Origin: Gelatoporia subvermispora B
Lineage: Eukaryota; Basidiomycota; Agaricomycetes; Polyporales; Gelatoporiaceae
Length of the DNA: 64,000 nt
Direction of reading: 5' to 3'
Assembly: GCA_000320605.2 (NCBI GenBank)
Contig: KB445808.1
Location: 248,001-312,000 of the forward strand
A program made the position numbers and the translations under genes. The notes beneath the pieces were generated by a model. It worked only from the letters and a program-made list of their open reading frames with translations. It had not been told where the DNA came from and ran no database searches. Within the stretch, counting starts at the first letter, position 1, and the number at the start of each line of letters is the position of its first letter. Shown here in pieces: positions 37,701 to 49,185 of this stretch.

Positions 37701-38458
37701 TTGTTGCTGGCGGTATCAGAATCGCTGGTGTCGACGAGGCAAGTCACTTCGCAGTAGGGCTGGAAGGTCTTTGCTGACTTGCGTGTTTAGCGTTATCTCG
37801 ATCAAGACCTGACTCTCTGGCAGCGCGATCGCGGCGAGCTTGATTGGGATGCTCGTTCTATGTCGTCGATGAATTTGCTTGCGAATGAGCAGCCTTACAT
37901 TCATCATGCGAAGTCGCAGTCGCAGGTCTGGTCAAGCGACGGTCGTGCGTCACCGGCGCCACCGAAGGTCGTGGGTTATGATCGCTACCTCGCGCAGGGC
38001 CCGCAGACGGAGATTGAGCTGACGAGGTTCGAGCCTGATTGTCAACCCTTACTCACGGCTCCGGTGAGCTTTTATGCAATCGATCGTTGAGATTGCTCCA
38101 CTAACGAGCTCTGTAGCAACCACAAGGATATTTCGACCCCAATGCGAACCGGAGCGCGGCTAGCTTGGCGCCATCCTCCTACGGTCACCCGATGGAGATG
38201 CAGAGCACACCGCCCCTCCCTGTGCTCCCCTCAGCGTACGACAGCACGCGGAATTTGAACGAGTACAGGGAGGCACCGGTGCACCGGCCGTACCCGCAAT
38301 ATCCGAACCAGTATCCCCCAAGTGGATATCAATATCCGAGCACGACACCGCCTGGTCTGGGGTACCAGCCGGCACCAATGATGACGCCGCCGCCGCCACG
38401 GGAGGATGGCGAGCAAAACTTCGCTGGTCGGGGAGCGTATAGAGAACAGCCGCGCTGA
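34724..38458 (+). CDS. CSC1/OSCA-type (DUF221) cation channel
   Basis: My model has 15 exons: 34724-34831, 34888-34932, 34991-35724, 35782-35968, 36020-36154, 36209-36461, 36518-36653, 36703-36774, 36830-36901, 36960-36969, 37034-37177, 37230-37299, 37356-37738, 37791-38063 and 38117-38458. It gives 987 residues, all in phase. The N-terminus has a membrane helix followed by NKVVYEPKVKYHEGNKEPPR and IGLDAALFLRFLRM. A cytosolic domain follows, then KNEIRRNKMMGWIYLCVVCFFNTVPLLII, SYWLTYFP-LRGFLVLFDLAQILKL, LFGRTPRQHREWTEPPEFEYAIYYSNM and further helices. The C-terminus is Pro/Tyr/Gln-rich and likely disordered. Family members are plasma-membrane, osmotically or mechanically gated calcium-permeable channels. 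Exon 10 is only 10 bp. The 37739-37790 intron appears to start with GC (AG|GCAAGT). Confidence 0.9.
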
Positions 38459-39029
38459 GCTGGGCATCGGCCGGCACTGTTCATGAACATTCACTTGCGT
38501 ACATGTATATTGTAATCTTGTTACCCACAGCTGTCTGGCAGGGCCGTGGGTTGTTGTGGTTATAGTTCGGGTTATTCGGGTTACGTGCATCGCGCACGCA
38601 GTGCTCATAGACTCTCGTACTTTCGTACTTACGCTGTAGGGACGAATGGACATGGTCAACATGCACCTGAGGCGCAGCGGCGCGGGGAAGCGACGGTCGA
38701 CAATCCCGAAAAGTCGTTGAGTTTGCTACAGATCAGCTCGTGCGAGGTCGCGAACCGAATAGTACAGCATCTAATGCGCATGAATGATGATGAATCCGTC
38801 CATGATGTATAGTATTGGATGGTGCTGTGCGTGGTCTAGTCTATGCAGAATTAACCAGTCCGAAATATGTGCCGAAAATGCCATCTAGAGCCGAAACGTA
38901 AAGAGGCCGAAGTGGAGAGACGAAAGCATGGAGTCATAATGAGGTGAGCGCGACCATGCGGTCAGGGCATCTGCGAGTCTGGGCGATCTGCTCAGCGATG
39001 GGAGGACCAACAACGAAAGGTTGCTTACG
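38459..39029. other. Convergent intergenic spacer
   Basis: About 570 bp between the 3' ends of the CSC1-like and DUF4203 genes. Nothing recognisable. Terminators are expected here. Confidence 0.4.
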
Positions 39030-40432
39030 TTACAAGGTCTTCCCGGAAACTGAGGCCGTCTCCACAACTGGCTGGAGATCGGACTTCGTGGATGCCGAGT
39101 CTTCTGACGGGGCAACCTCCGTCTCAGCTTCGGGTTCCTTCGGGAGGGATGGCAGATGCGCCTTCGCATCGTCTTTGGGAGCTTCTTTCATCTCCGCAGT
39201 GATCGGCGAGGGACTTGGCGTGTCGACCTCTTTGGACCGTTTTGACTCATCCTGGTCGTCGATAGGAGCTTCCTCATAGGGAATCTCCTCATCGATAGTA
39301 CGCTGCTTCGGTTTGGGGAATACCTTATGCTGGGCAAAGGCGAACACGGGCCTGTGAATTTATTTCGAATTGGTCAGCAAGAAATCATGAACTACATTCG
39401 GTTACGAACGTCAAGGCGAGAGATACCGCGAGAATGATGATCGAACTTGTTGGCGGTTGCCAACCATGCCTCACAATAGCCTGTATCACCTTTTGTCAAT
39501 AAAGTAGTCGTGAACCTGAGTAAGATAGCTTACAGCATAATGAGCAGAATTACGGTCGAACAGGAGGCGCAGCCCAAAGCTTAGGCCAGCTTGGTGATTC
39601 ACCACCAGATCGATGCCGAGACCGGTAAGAAACGTGCCAACGGATGCGGAGCTTAGAGCCTGTCGAACAGATTTGTCAAGTCCTTCCGATCATCCCATGA
39701 TCTGACGCACAATCGAGGCTCGCCGTGCGAAGATAACAAGTCCAAGACCGATCACCCCAAAGACCGCAATGATGGCCCAGTTGCCGGCGAAGACATGAAC
39801 GAGGAGACCTGCGCGGAAGAGGACTATGCGTATGCCGAAAGCAAGGCCGCCGATAATCCCGAGGAAGGTCATTCCTACTACCCGACCGACTTCAAACATA
39901 CCGATGAGAAAGCCGCACACGAATGCTCCAAGGACGAGGACAGTCAATAAGATATCTGAGATGCCACCGGCAGACATAGAGTTGACAAAAGATGCCCAGA
40001 CTACGTGTCGCAAGACGCGTTAATGCCATGAAAAGGCTCGCAATGTAACATAGCACACATACCGCACATCGCTGCTGCGAGACCAATGCCAGAGCCAGCT
40101 ACAAGTCTCCACACCTTCGTACCGAGTAAGGCAAGTGGCACGCCTACTGCGAAAGAGCAGGCAAGCCAGATGATAGCTGTGGCGGAGAGACCATTCCCGC
40201 TACCGTCGGTCGCGGTGCCCTGAGGGACCTGGTCTCCAGATACCGGATCGTAGTAGATTATAGTGCCATTCGGGAAGAGAACAGCGACAGGCTCGTCTCG
40301 TATCGTCAGCGATGACGAAGCATGTGCGCTAAGAGATGATAGCACCGGAGAGCCGAGTGTGAGGTTGACCAGAGCAAGCAAGATGCACGTCTGTAGGCAA
40401 AGGAGGAGACTGAGGCGGGCAGAAGCCGCCAT
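39030..40432 (-). CDS. DUF4203/TMEM198-like multi-pass membrane protein
   Basis: Five exons (40432-40063, 40000-39711, 39659-39534, 39480-39410, 39351-39030) give 392 residues, all in phase. Residues 1-27 form a signal peptide (LSLLLCLQTCILLALVNLTLG). A luminal segment follows (PVAVLFPNGTIIYYDPVSGDQVPQG). Then come repeated hydrophobic helices: IIWLACSFAVGVPLALLGTKVWRLVAGSGIGLAAAM, ISDILLTVLVLGAFVCGFLIGMFEVGRVVGMTFLGIIGGLAFGIRIVLF, WAIIAVFGVIGLGLVIFARR and SIIILAVSLALT. The glycine-rich pairs of helices match the DUF4203 / TMEM198 pattern. The last 95 residues are hydrophilic, Pro/Glu/Ser-rich and likely cytosolic. Function in fungi is not established as far as I know. Confidence 0.78.
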
Positions 40433-41373
40433 AGGATGTCGGAATCGGCTACACCTTGAAGGTGGGGAGGCGGGGAGGAAGGGCGGGCAGCAGACGAGGC
40501 TGAAGGAGAGGACTCGCAGAAGCGAAGTCAAGATGGGACCGTGGCCGGAAGGGAAGGAACGACGAGGAAAACGAATGTAAAGTTGCGAGCTATGAGGTGC
40601 GCCCCCAAGAGATCGCTCGACTATCGGTGCTGGCTGGCGGGATAGGGCGGGACCGACATGTATGGCAAATCTGGCCCCTCGGCTACGCGCCGATTGTCGC
40701 GGTGGCAACCTTCAAACGGCGGGTCAACGCGCCACAAGGCCGCCATCGCAGTAAATCGCTTATCATCACAGACTACTGTACCTTGCACATCCAGTGCAAA
40801 GGTAAACTTCAAGCTACAAGGCACACAATAACGCATAAAGTAAGATGATAATCTATATACTCTGGAGAGAATGGAGTGTGTGCGTACGATCTGCCGAGGA
40901 GATTGGCATGCAGTGATATTTTTGTGAGCTGGATCACTGACTAATCTCGTCAGTTTGCCCGCCTCTTTGGGAGCTAAAAATGTCACAGTTGTTGAGGTTT
41001 GTTCCATCTATTTTTAACCTCCCTCGGAAAGTCCCTCTGTATGTGAGGAAGTATACGAGTGAACTTGGGCACCCGGGGGTGGTGTTTTGCTTAACAGTTG
41101 AGCACAAACAACTCCTCTATGTCTTCATTAACAATTGGAGCTGCCCGAGCCCGAGGGTTTTGGACGCTTTGGGGAAGTTATTCCTCGAGACGAGCAGTCC
41201 CGATGATGGTCGTTTAATACTGCAACAGGGGTTTAAGAGCAACGTACGAACGAGCTCAAACCGAACCGGACACGAGTGTTACAACACGTGATCGCGTCGC
41301 GTCGTGACTGGGTCCATCCTGTCGATCAGCGCTTCAGCAGTGCAGCCCGCATCATAGCACCGTTCGCCAAGCA
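40433..41373. other. Divergent promoter region
   Basis: About 940 bp between the starts of the DUF4203 gene (leftward) and the PalB-like gene (rightward). The segment beside 40433 is CT-rich. Small open frames here (for example 40980-41291) lack family features. Confidence 0.45.
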
Positions 41374-44300
41374 ATGTCGTCCGAATGGCAGAAGAAATAT
41401 ACAGAAGTCGAGGCAAGCAACAGACTTGCATGCAGGATACGAAGATTCTCTAGCTAACGTGGAGAGCAATATCAGACAAAGTACAATAAAGCCGCAAGAG
41501 CCGAGCTGGACAGGGACTTCGACCGAGCGTTTCGTTTGTACGTCAACTGCGTGGAAGATTACCTGCACCTGGGGCGCATAGCGTCAGACGTCAAGCTGCG
41601 CAATATTGTCCGTACGCAAGCAGGCAAAGCTCTGGAGCGTGCTGAGAAGCTGAAAGCTGTGAAACGGGACTTGGCACCAGTTCTCAAGGATCACTTCTCG
41701 GAGCGTAAGTTCAGACTTGAATGAACTGATTGGCGCGGTTCCAATATGCTTACTGGGATGCACAGAGGAGCAACTATATACTTTGCGTATCTCCTCGCTC
41801 ATCCACAACACTTCATTTAGTCTCTGGGGCGAGTCTCAGAATGGAGAAAGTGACGACGTCTCGTAGGTACCCCACCAACGAGTTCTGTGACTCTGTATTG
41901 ATCATGCGGCTTAGCCAACCTGGCCTCTCGACCGAACAGAAGGAGAAGGGTGCCCTTTGGTCTCGTCTCCCCGGCTCGAGACATCCCGTGTACTCCTCCA
42001 CCATTCCTCTGCTTCCACACGAGATTCTGCAGCAAGTAGTCGCAGACTGCTCTTTATGCGCCTCTCTTGCAGTCTGTCTTGAACACCACCGACGATTTCA
42101 GTCAAAGGCATACTCCGCTTTTTATCTCTGTATATTCCGCATGTCCTAATCTCCTAGAAGCTCGGAATATCGAGTCTGCATCCTCAAGCCCAAGGATTAC
42201 CAGATCGATCAAAGTCAGACATATATTTTCTGCGGGCACTGTTCAATGGATCATATCGCAAAGTGAGTCTAGGTCAATACATGCACTTGCGAACTGTTCT
42301 CATAACAGCTGGCAGATTAGTGAGTCCGTTGATCGCATGGCAGTCCCTGCTGTGACGCCAGAGGTCTTCAGGCGTCGATGGACAGCTGCCGACGTCCCCT
42401 GATGGTACACTGATGTGCATGTCGACGGAGTCAAACAAGCAATTATGGCCTTCGCTCATGGAGAAGGCGTACATGAAGCTAATGGGTGGTTATGATTTTC
42501 CTGGATCGTAGGTTGCTTGCCTCTATCCTAATGATACCCGAGGTTCACTGAGTTACAGCAATTCGGGCATTGACTTACAGTACGTCACAGACGGGCTCCC
42601 GCAGATATCTCCTCTGATCTCGGGCCAGTGTACTCTGTGGATGGATACCTGAACACCTGAATATGAGAAGGTACCTGAACTCGCCGCAGAGCATATTGAG
42701 GTCCGATGATTAATTGATGTAGCTCCGAGTTTCAAGGAGAGAAGACATGGGAACGCCTTTTGCAAGGCTTTACCGAAGGTGTGTGCAACTGACTAAGAAA
42801 GGTGTTACTGGACTGACGTGCAACAGGCCGCTGTGTCCTGACTCTGGGTACTGGGGAGAGACCTCAAGTCATACAAGACCCTCCGATCTCCCTACTGCCT
42901 GCACACTGCTACGCTGCTCTCGGTAAGTTATACCCTTAGCTTTAGCTCAATGTACATTAATTTGCGCCCTTAGATCTTCAAGAAACTGACGGTCAACGAT
43001 ATGTACAAATCCTAGACACGTGGTCACAATCACACATGGCTCAAGACGGTGAAACATATGATGATAGGCCCATTGGCACGGACAGTGAGTGGAATGGCTA
43101 CTTGTGTACACTGCTCTGCTGCTCACCCGTTGTGACCCACTAAGGGACATTCCGGCTTTCATGGGATGAGACATGCAGCACGTTCGACACGATCTATCTG
43201 AGCTGGAATTCTGAGTTATACCCCAACCATCTCCAATTTCACGGGTAGGCTGGGGACCCTTTGACATTGACTCCTAAATTGACTATGAATGACTAGGCTC
43301 TGGAAGAGAAAAGAAATGCCCTCGAAGGAAGCCCACTGTGAGTCCCTGACCCTCTCGCTTGTACCATTGCTGACTGATATGCGATCTATTAGCTTGTCAC
43401 TTCCCTTTGAGATTGCGAGCAGATAATACCCCTACCAATGCCGGCGACTATGAAGTCCTGATTTTGCTCACTCGCCACGTACGGAACATCAGGCACACGT
43501 CGGAATTCATTTCGCTGCTGGTTCGCGTGGATGATGAACATGATAGTGCAGACTATACCAGGCATCCTGCTTCTCTCAACGTGCGTACCTCATTGTCGAT
43601 CGCTCATACAACCCCTCATGACAGGTGTTCCAGGGAGAATACACCAACAACATCCACATATTGGTGAGAGAATAACGCATCGCACATGCAATCAACTGAC
43701 CGACCTCAACATTAGTCCCGAGTCACATTGCGCCCAAAGACTGATAATTGGACACTGTCGGTTATTGCGTCATATGATGGTGTCTACGAGGAAGTAGGGT
43801 TCACCGTCTCCGTGTACTCTCACATACTCTTGTCATGGGTCCAAGAGACCACGCCGACCAAGTACTCGCGACAAGTGTGTACTATCGCGTATATCCGGCT
43901 ATCAGTCAACTGACTGCATCCTAGATCAATGATAGCTTCTCGAGAAGGAACGCAGGTGGTAATCAAACGTACCCAACTTTCCTCATCAATCCTCAGTACC
44001 ATTTGAGCATTCGGCCGACCCAGACAGTACAGACTCCGGGCAGCCGCGGGAGCAAAGCATTCCTATCCGTGATGGCCCAGACTGAGCGATCCATACCCAT
44101 GAATCTGCTGCTCGTCTGGTCCAAAGGAGAGCGTGTCGCTGAGTAAGTGGAGTTCACAGCTGGCTGTGCGAATTATACTAAACCGCATACAGCCCAGAAG
44201 ATGGCAGTATTGCTGCAAACTCAGGACCTTACAGTTATGGCCACGCTGAGATGTCACATCGCCTCCCTGGTACGATCTCAATCACTGCTTCGTAGCCGCT

Positions 44301-44937
44301 CGCTGAGGCAGGACGCAGCTGGAGAATACACATTGATCGTGTCTGCGTTCGAACCTCGACATTTTGGGGAGTTCTCCCTACAGGTGGACTGCTCGCATCC
44401 GTTTGATCTGACACCCATTCCCGCTGAAGGAGCTGGGATGTTTTGCAAAGCCCTGCGTGGTGAATGGTGAGCAGCCACATGCAAATATAAGTCTTCTTAT
44501 ACCTCACGGGTCGATTTTAGGTTAGCAGATTCGGCCGCTGGTGCTCCTGGATTCAAGAATTACAGAATGAATCCATCCTATGAGCTTACAATAACGTCCC
44601 AGACTCAAGTCATGTGAGTTCATAAGCTCTAAAGTTACTGAGACATGACAGGCTGACTCGCGCCAGGATGCGACTGCAAGTCACGGACTCCTCAAGTACG
44701 ACACCGCTTAACGTGACATTATTCCGCGCTACCCAAACAACCTCCCTTGGCGCACATGTCGTCACATCTGGACCGTATTCTGATGCAGTATCGGGCGTCG
44801 TTACACCACAGATCACTCTGCAGCCAGGAACCTACTTGGCGATTCCTTCAACATACAGCCCCGGTGTCGAACGCGCATTCCGCTTGCTGGTTTACAGCAC
44901 GAGCGTGACCCAGGTTTCGGCATCAACTCGTACTTGA
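41374..44937 (+). CDS. palB: PalB/Rim13 calpain-like cysteine protease of the ambient-pH pathway
   Basis: My model has 21 exons and 822 residues, all in phase, close to the family's usual size. Exons: 41374-41412, 41476-41704, 41766-41862, 41915-42107, 42158-42262, 42362-42507, 42559-42579, 42629-42670, 42723-42778, 42827-42922, 42974-43084, 43145-43244, 43297-43337, 43393-43580, 43625-43663, 43716-43874, 43925-44142, 44193-44269, 44319-44466, 44521-44613, 44667-44937. The N-terminus is an MIT-type helical hairpin (YNKAARAELDRDFDRAFRLY, GKALERAEKLKAV) that binds ESCRT-III. The protease has C167 (ADCSLCAS) and H336 (LLPAHCYAAL). Where calpains have Asn before Pro-Trp, this model reads Asp356 (LDTWSQ). 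C2-like beta domains follow. PalB cuts the PacC/Rim101 factor at alkaline pH on endosomes. The introns at 41413 and 42108 seem to start with GC. Confidence 0.88.
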
Positions 44938-44962
44938 TGGTCAATGGCAGCGGATGTGGGTG

Positions 44963-46725
44963 TCACGAGGGGCGGTGCTGGGACCAGAATGCCGGCGGGG
45001 ATAGGAGGAACTCGTTCACCCTCTTGAGTGTGGCTCTGGAGGGGTTTGCTTCCGGTCTGCTTGTAATGATCCATTGGAGCCTTGTAGCGATGGATTGCTT
45101 GGTTGCCGCGGGGGCTGATCAACAAGTTATAAAATACGAATCATGTATCATGCATATATTTGGACGCACAATGGTCTTCCGACATTGCGAGCAGCTTCCC
45201 CGCATCGTCAAAGCAAAGCTGGAGCGCAGCGAGCGCCACGCCAACGCTGGCATCCTTGCCGTTATTACAGCAGATGCAAATCTGGCGGCCTTCCGAGAGT
45301 TTGGCTGCAATGAATGGCACTGCCCGAGGAAGTACTGTTTGCAACAGAATAGTCTGCCCCTTCTTTCCCTCCGGCATGCTGAGCTTGAGGACGTGGTTCT
45401 GCTCGACTTTCGAACTTTCCTCCGCGGGTTCGGGATTGCTTGGTGAAATCACCACATAGGCTGTATCCTGTGCACTGTCAGGGATTTGTTCCGGCAGATG
45501 TGCCGGTACCTGCGATATCGTCCCAATTCTAAGCAATCCGTCAATCCTGGAAATCGCTGTGGGTGGTTTTGTCCACGATGCCTGTTGTTCATGTTGTGCC
45601 GTGGATGATACGATAGATGAGACAAGTGATGGTAACGCTGAACGATCGGCTGCTAAAATTGTTTCTCGATGTTGCCAGAATAGCTGCGGCGTCAAACCCT
45701 ATAGGTGACATCAGTGAGCAGCTCACTACGGCAAGTACTACCAGATAGACTGACCATGCCCCACAACTCATGGTCGTCCCCAGAACCCTGGACATACGAA
45801 AAGCCATTGGATCGTCGCTCAAGGCTATCTTGAATATGCTTCGACGCAGATACGCAAATGATGGGTAGAAAGTCTCGCTCGGAGAATGACGGAATACTAG
45901 GAAAGACGTAGTTTGAGGGTGTTATCCACAGCGGTCGCAGGGGCTTTGGCAACTCAGGCAACTCGTATGAAGACGACTACGAACACTGGTATCGGCAAAT
46001 CGCTACTTGGGCGAAGCTGCATACCACTTACAGCTAGTGACTCAGCCCATGCATCGAGTTTCGTCTCGATTTGGGACTTTTCCTGCTGACTGACAGCTGC
46101 AGGTGGGCAGTAAAGGCCCATGTCCCATAGCGTATCTTGCTTGGACCTGATGCTGATAGCACGATTTACTACCGCGCACCAAATTGGTACAGTCTTCGAA
46201 AGAGCATCGGGCATGCGCTTCCCAGCTCTTGTGGAGTCCACCAGAACGATACTAGATCACAATTAGGGCTCATTGTTGATCGCGTCAATCGCAGCGCACT
46301 GACCCTCCGCTATGCGCAATAACAGGCAACAAGTGCAAGTTGGGCCGTCGTAGGTTGAAGCTCCAGTTACCAAAATGTCCGTCTGTCGACTTGAAGTAGG
46401 CCCCAGTCTGACTTGCCTGCAGAACATCGTCGTTAGAATGTGAGAACAGGAAGCATGAGTCAAGTTACTTACAAGCGCAGGATCGACATACCAAGCGCCG
46501 CATCGCAAGTTCGCTGTCTTGTGAAAGGCATTATGTCCATAATTATATCGATCAGCCAAAGCGTACAGACGCACGTATAATTGGGAAAACGGCGTAAGCA
46601 GTCCTGACTTCGGCTACAAACTTCACGTCTTCCTCAATCGAGCGCACCCGATTGAATATATCCAGCGACTCCTTCCGCAGATGTGCCAGTGCATCTTGAG
46701 CAAGCGTACGATCAGAGACAGACAT
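44963..46725 (-). CDS. RIT1: Initiator tRNA A64 2'-O-ribosylphosphate transferase
   Basis: Seven exons (46725-46575, 46513-46473, 46416-46304, 46251-46032, 45961-45755, 45698-45170, 45114-44963) give 470 residues, all in phase. Yeast Rit1 has 513. Signature stretches run in the family order: PNLRCGAWYVDP, a GAYFKSTDGHFGNWSF block, LRRPNLHLL, VDSTRAGKRMPDALSKTVPIWCAVVNRA, LPKPLRPLWITPSN, ICVSAS, YVQGSGDDHELWGMGLTPQLFW, ICCNNGKDASVGVALA and a C-terminal SIATRLQWIITSRPEANPSRATLKRVNEFLLS. Rit1 adds a ribosyl phosphate from PRPP to adenosine 64 of initiator tRNA-Met, keeping it out of elongation. The stop codon is only 25 bp from the stop of the convergent PalB gene. Confidence 0.92.
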
Positions 46726-47151
46726 TATATACAGATAATTTGGGTTTCCTTTGCGAGTGTTCTCCTGAGCAAGAGCAGCGCATACAAAAGAAAAGGAAGC
46801 CAGAGCCTGCGCGTCAAACTTCCCAGTGTGAGTAGGACCTCGGGATTTCAGAGAAGACAGTCTCCCGTTCAGGAAATCAGCAGGAGTTCAAACACAATCT
46901 TCTGGTAGCTCGAGGTCGTATACAGACTCTTGAAGCTAGCTCGACCGTTGTGAAATGACAAGAAGTGAATAATATGCCGGCGGAAGTTCGGTGCAAGATC
47001 ATGCGTTCATGTCTATCCAATCTTATCAGATAGCGCAATAACGACCCCGCCGAGTTGCAATTATTCAATGTACCGAAGAGCACATATCCTCGACCCGGAC
47101 CACAAGGGCCAATCCCTGCTTTACGTCGCCCTGGTGTAATCGATCCCAATA
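46726..47151. other. Divergent promoter region
   Basis: About 426 bp between the starts of RIT1 (leftward) and the FSH1-type hydrolase (rightward). It should hold both promoters. No other feature seen. Confidence 0.5.
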
Positions 47152-48434
47152 ATGGCAGCACGTACGACTCGGAAAGTGCTAATGCTTCATGGGTAAGTCT
47201 GGGAACTTTGCATTCTAACAAACTGAAGTATCACAGCCACTCGCCACAGGTATACCCAGAGTGCAACAATTTTTAGCAAAAGAGTGCGTACATGAGATCG
47301 TCACTCCTCCATAGAACTCACCTCGTCTGCCCAGATAGGTGCTGTGCGCAAGGCATGTAGCAAGGACGTTGATTTTGGTGCGTGCTATCACCTTCGATGC
47401 CACCGGAATGGCAGCTCAGGTGCTCCCAATTCAGTCTTCGTCGAGGCCCCGCACATTCTGTCTCCTGTCGACCTCACGGCTTCGTTCTCATCCACAAACA
47501 CCACATTGAGCGACCTCGGTGCCGCTGAGGCAGCCGATGAGACGGATCCCGCACTTGCTCCGCGCGCGTGGTGGAAAGCGGACGCGGCAAGAACGCAGAC
47601 TATCGGTCTTGAGGAGTCGTTGATCTTCCTGCGAGATATTCTCAAGGAAACCCATTTTGACGTGAGCTGATCATCGCCCCGATACCTCCTGTCTACTGAC
47701 ACGGCTCAGGGCGTCTTTGGATTCAGGTCCGTGTTACGGTGTTGATACCATCCCGACAGCTGCGCTGATAGGCCGTGACGACTTACGTAGCCAAGGAGCT
47801 TCTATGGCTGCTATTCTTGCTGCATTGGTATGTTCTGTGAAACCTTCTGACTTCAAGCTGTATTCACGGGGTGGCGCCTCGCTCGCAGCTCGAGAGACCT
47901 GAAGTGTTCCCAGCGTTCCTCGTAGATGGAAAGTCGCCGCATCCTCCCTTGTGCGCCTGTTTCTCGCTCACTTGAAAATCTCTGGGCCACTGAAAACGGC
48001 ACGACGATCTCCCCGGATCCTCAGCCAGTTCTGCATCTCAGTTGCAGGCTTCCGACCCCGCAGTCCTTTGTGTGACACCATTTTCCTTCCGTCATACTCA
48101 ACGCCAACGCTACATGTGTTGGGCCGTAACGATATCATTGTCGTGGAAGAGCGCTCGAAGACGCTGCTAGAGGTGTCCAGCAACAAACGTGTCGAATGGC
48201 ATGACGGCGGTACGTATACGGCTGTATTGACTCGACGCATGTGGCTTTGGTGTTTTGACTCTCTGGACCTTCTCCGCAGGGCACTTCGTCCCGTCAAAGG
48301 CCAACTGGCGCAATTTCTTCCGAAGTTATCTCCGTGACCCGCTGGGCGCCGTACCTTCTCCCGGTCCGGCCGCAGTATCAGCCCCCCAGTCTGGCACTGC
48401 AACACCCACGACTGCCGAGCCTACTGATACATGA
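47152..48434 (+). CDS. FSH1: FSH1-type serine hydrolase (alpha/beta fold)
   Basis: Nine exons (47152-47192, 47250-47283, 47335-47377, 47435-47661, 47710-47726, 47791-47827, 47888-47949, 48025-48209, 48280-48434) give 266 residues, all in phase and of normal length. The start reads MAARTTRKVLMLHGYTQSATIFSKRIGAVRKAC, a classic FSH1 opening. Then come VFVEAPHIL and a Trp-rich AWWKAD stretch. The nucleophile elbow is GVFGFSQGAS with S121, then HPPFQFCISVAGFRP, TPTLHVLGRNDIIV and the catalytic H217 in GGHFVP. Relatives hydrolyse small esters and are found in secondary metabolism and in primary metabolism. The true substrate is unknown. The S121 codon is split AG|C by an intron, after an exon of only 17 bp. 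Confidence 0.88.
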
Positions 48435-49185
48435 TAAGGGGACAACTATCCTGTATATGGCTGCAGCCTAGGGCTGAGGAGATGTGCGGGGGCGCATTGG
48501 GAAATGCGAGTTTCACTCTCTCCACGACCCACCGACATCCTGGGTATCTTCGGCCTTCTAGAAGGTGCATCTTTTGTAGACATGCGTCTTGCAGTCCACT
48601 GTCCCGGGCCATCATGATAGAAGCACTACAGTCATGTTCTGGGACCTCCCCGCTGGTGCCGATTGGCGTATCTATATTCCATGTCTTCGTCGTATTCATG
48701 TCCGTCTCGCGGGTGGCCCCGGCTAAGTGGTGGAAGATAGGTGTCCAAATTGTATCTGCAACCATGTTCCTGCCGTAGATACGATTCTATTCGGGAACAT
48801 CTTCGCTAATCCTCGGGCTCATATACGCTCGTATACGTCAGTGAGTGCAGTTCGCCTGCAATGTACCCTCGTCGGTATGAGCCACGCCTCGTTCCACGAC
48901 GAGACTGTAGCCTAGTGTGCGGATGCCGTGGCAAAGACGTATTTGTGATTCCGTAACGTGCTCATCTGGGTGAGACAACTGTGTATCAGCGGGAGGAAGC
49001 GGGAAGAGTGCTAGCGCCTAAATTGTGGCTCGAATATCTTCTTGGTTTATACTTACGTAATTATCAATATTTGTCCTGAACAAACAACCCCAGAGTTGAG
49101 CGGGAACCCTCAATCATTAAACTTGATCCTCCTCGACGCGTTCCTCGCCGTCTCCCTCATTCTAAACGCGTCTTCTTGAACCAAC
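48435..49185. other. Intergenic, promoter of the transportin gene
   Basis: About 750 bp between two genes in the same direction. The last 60 bp before 49186 are CT-rich (CCTCGACGCG, CTCCCTCATTC). No other gene or repeat recognised. Confidence 0.4.
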
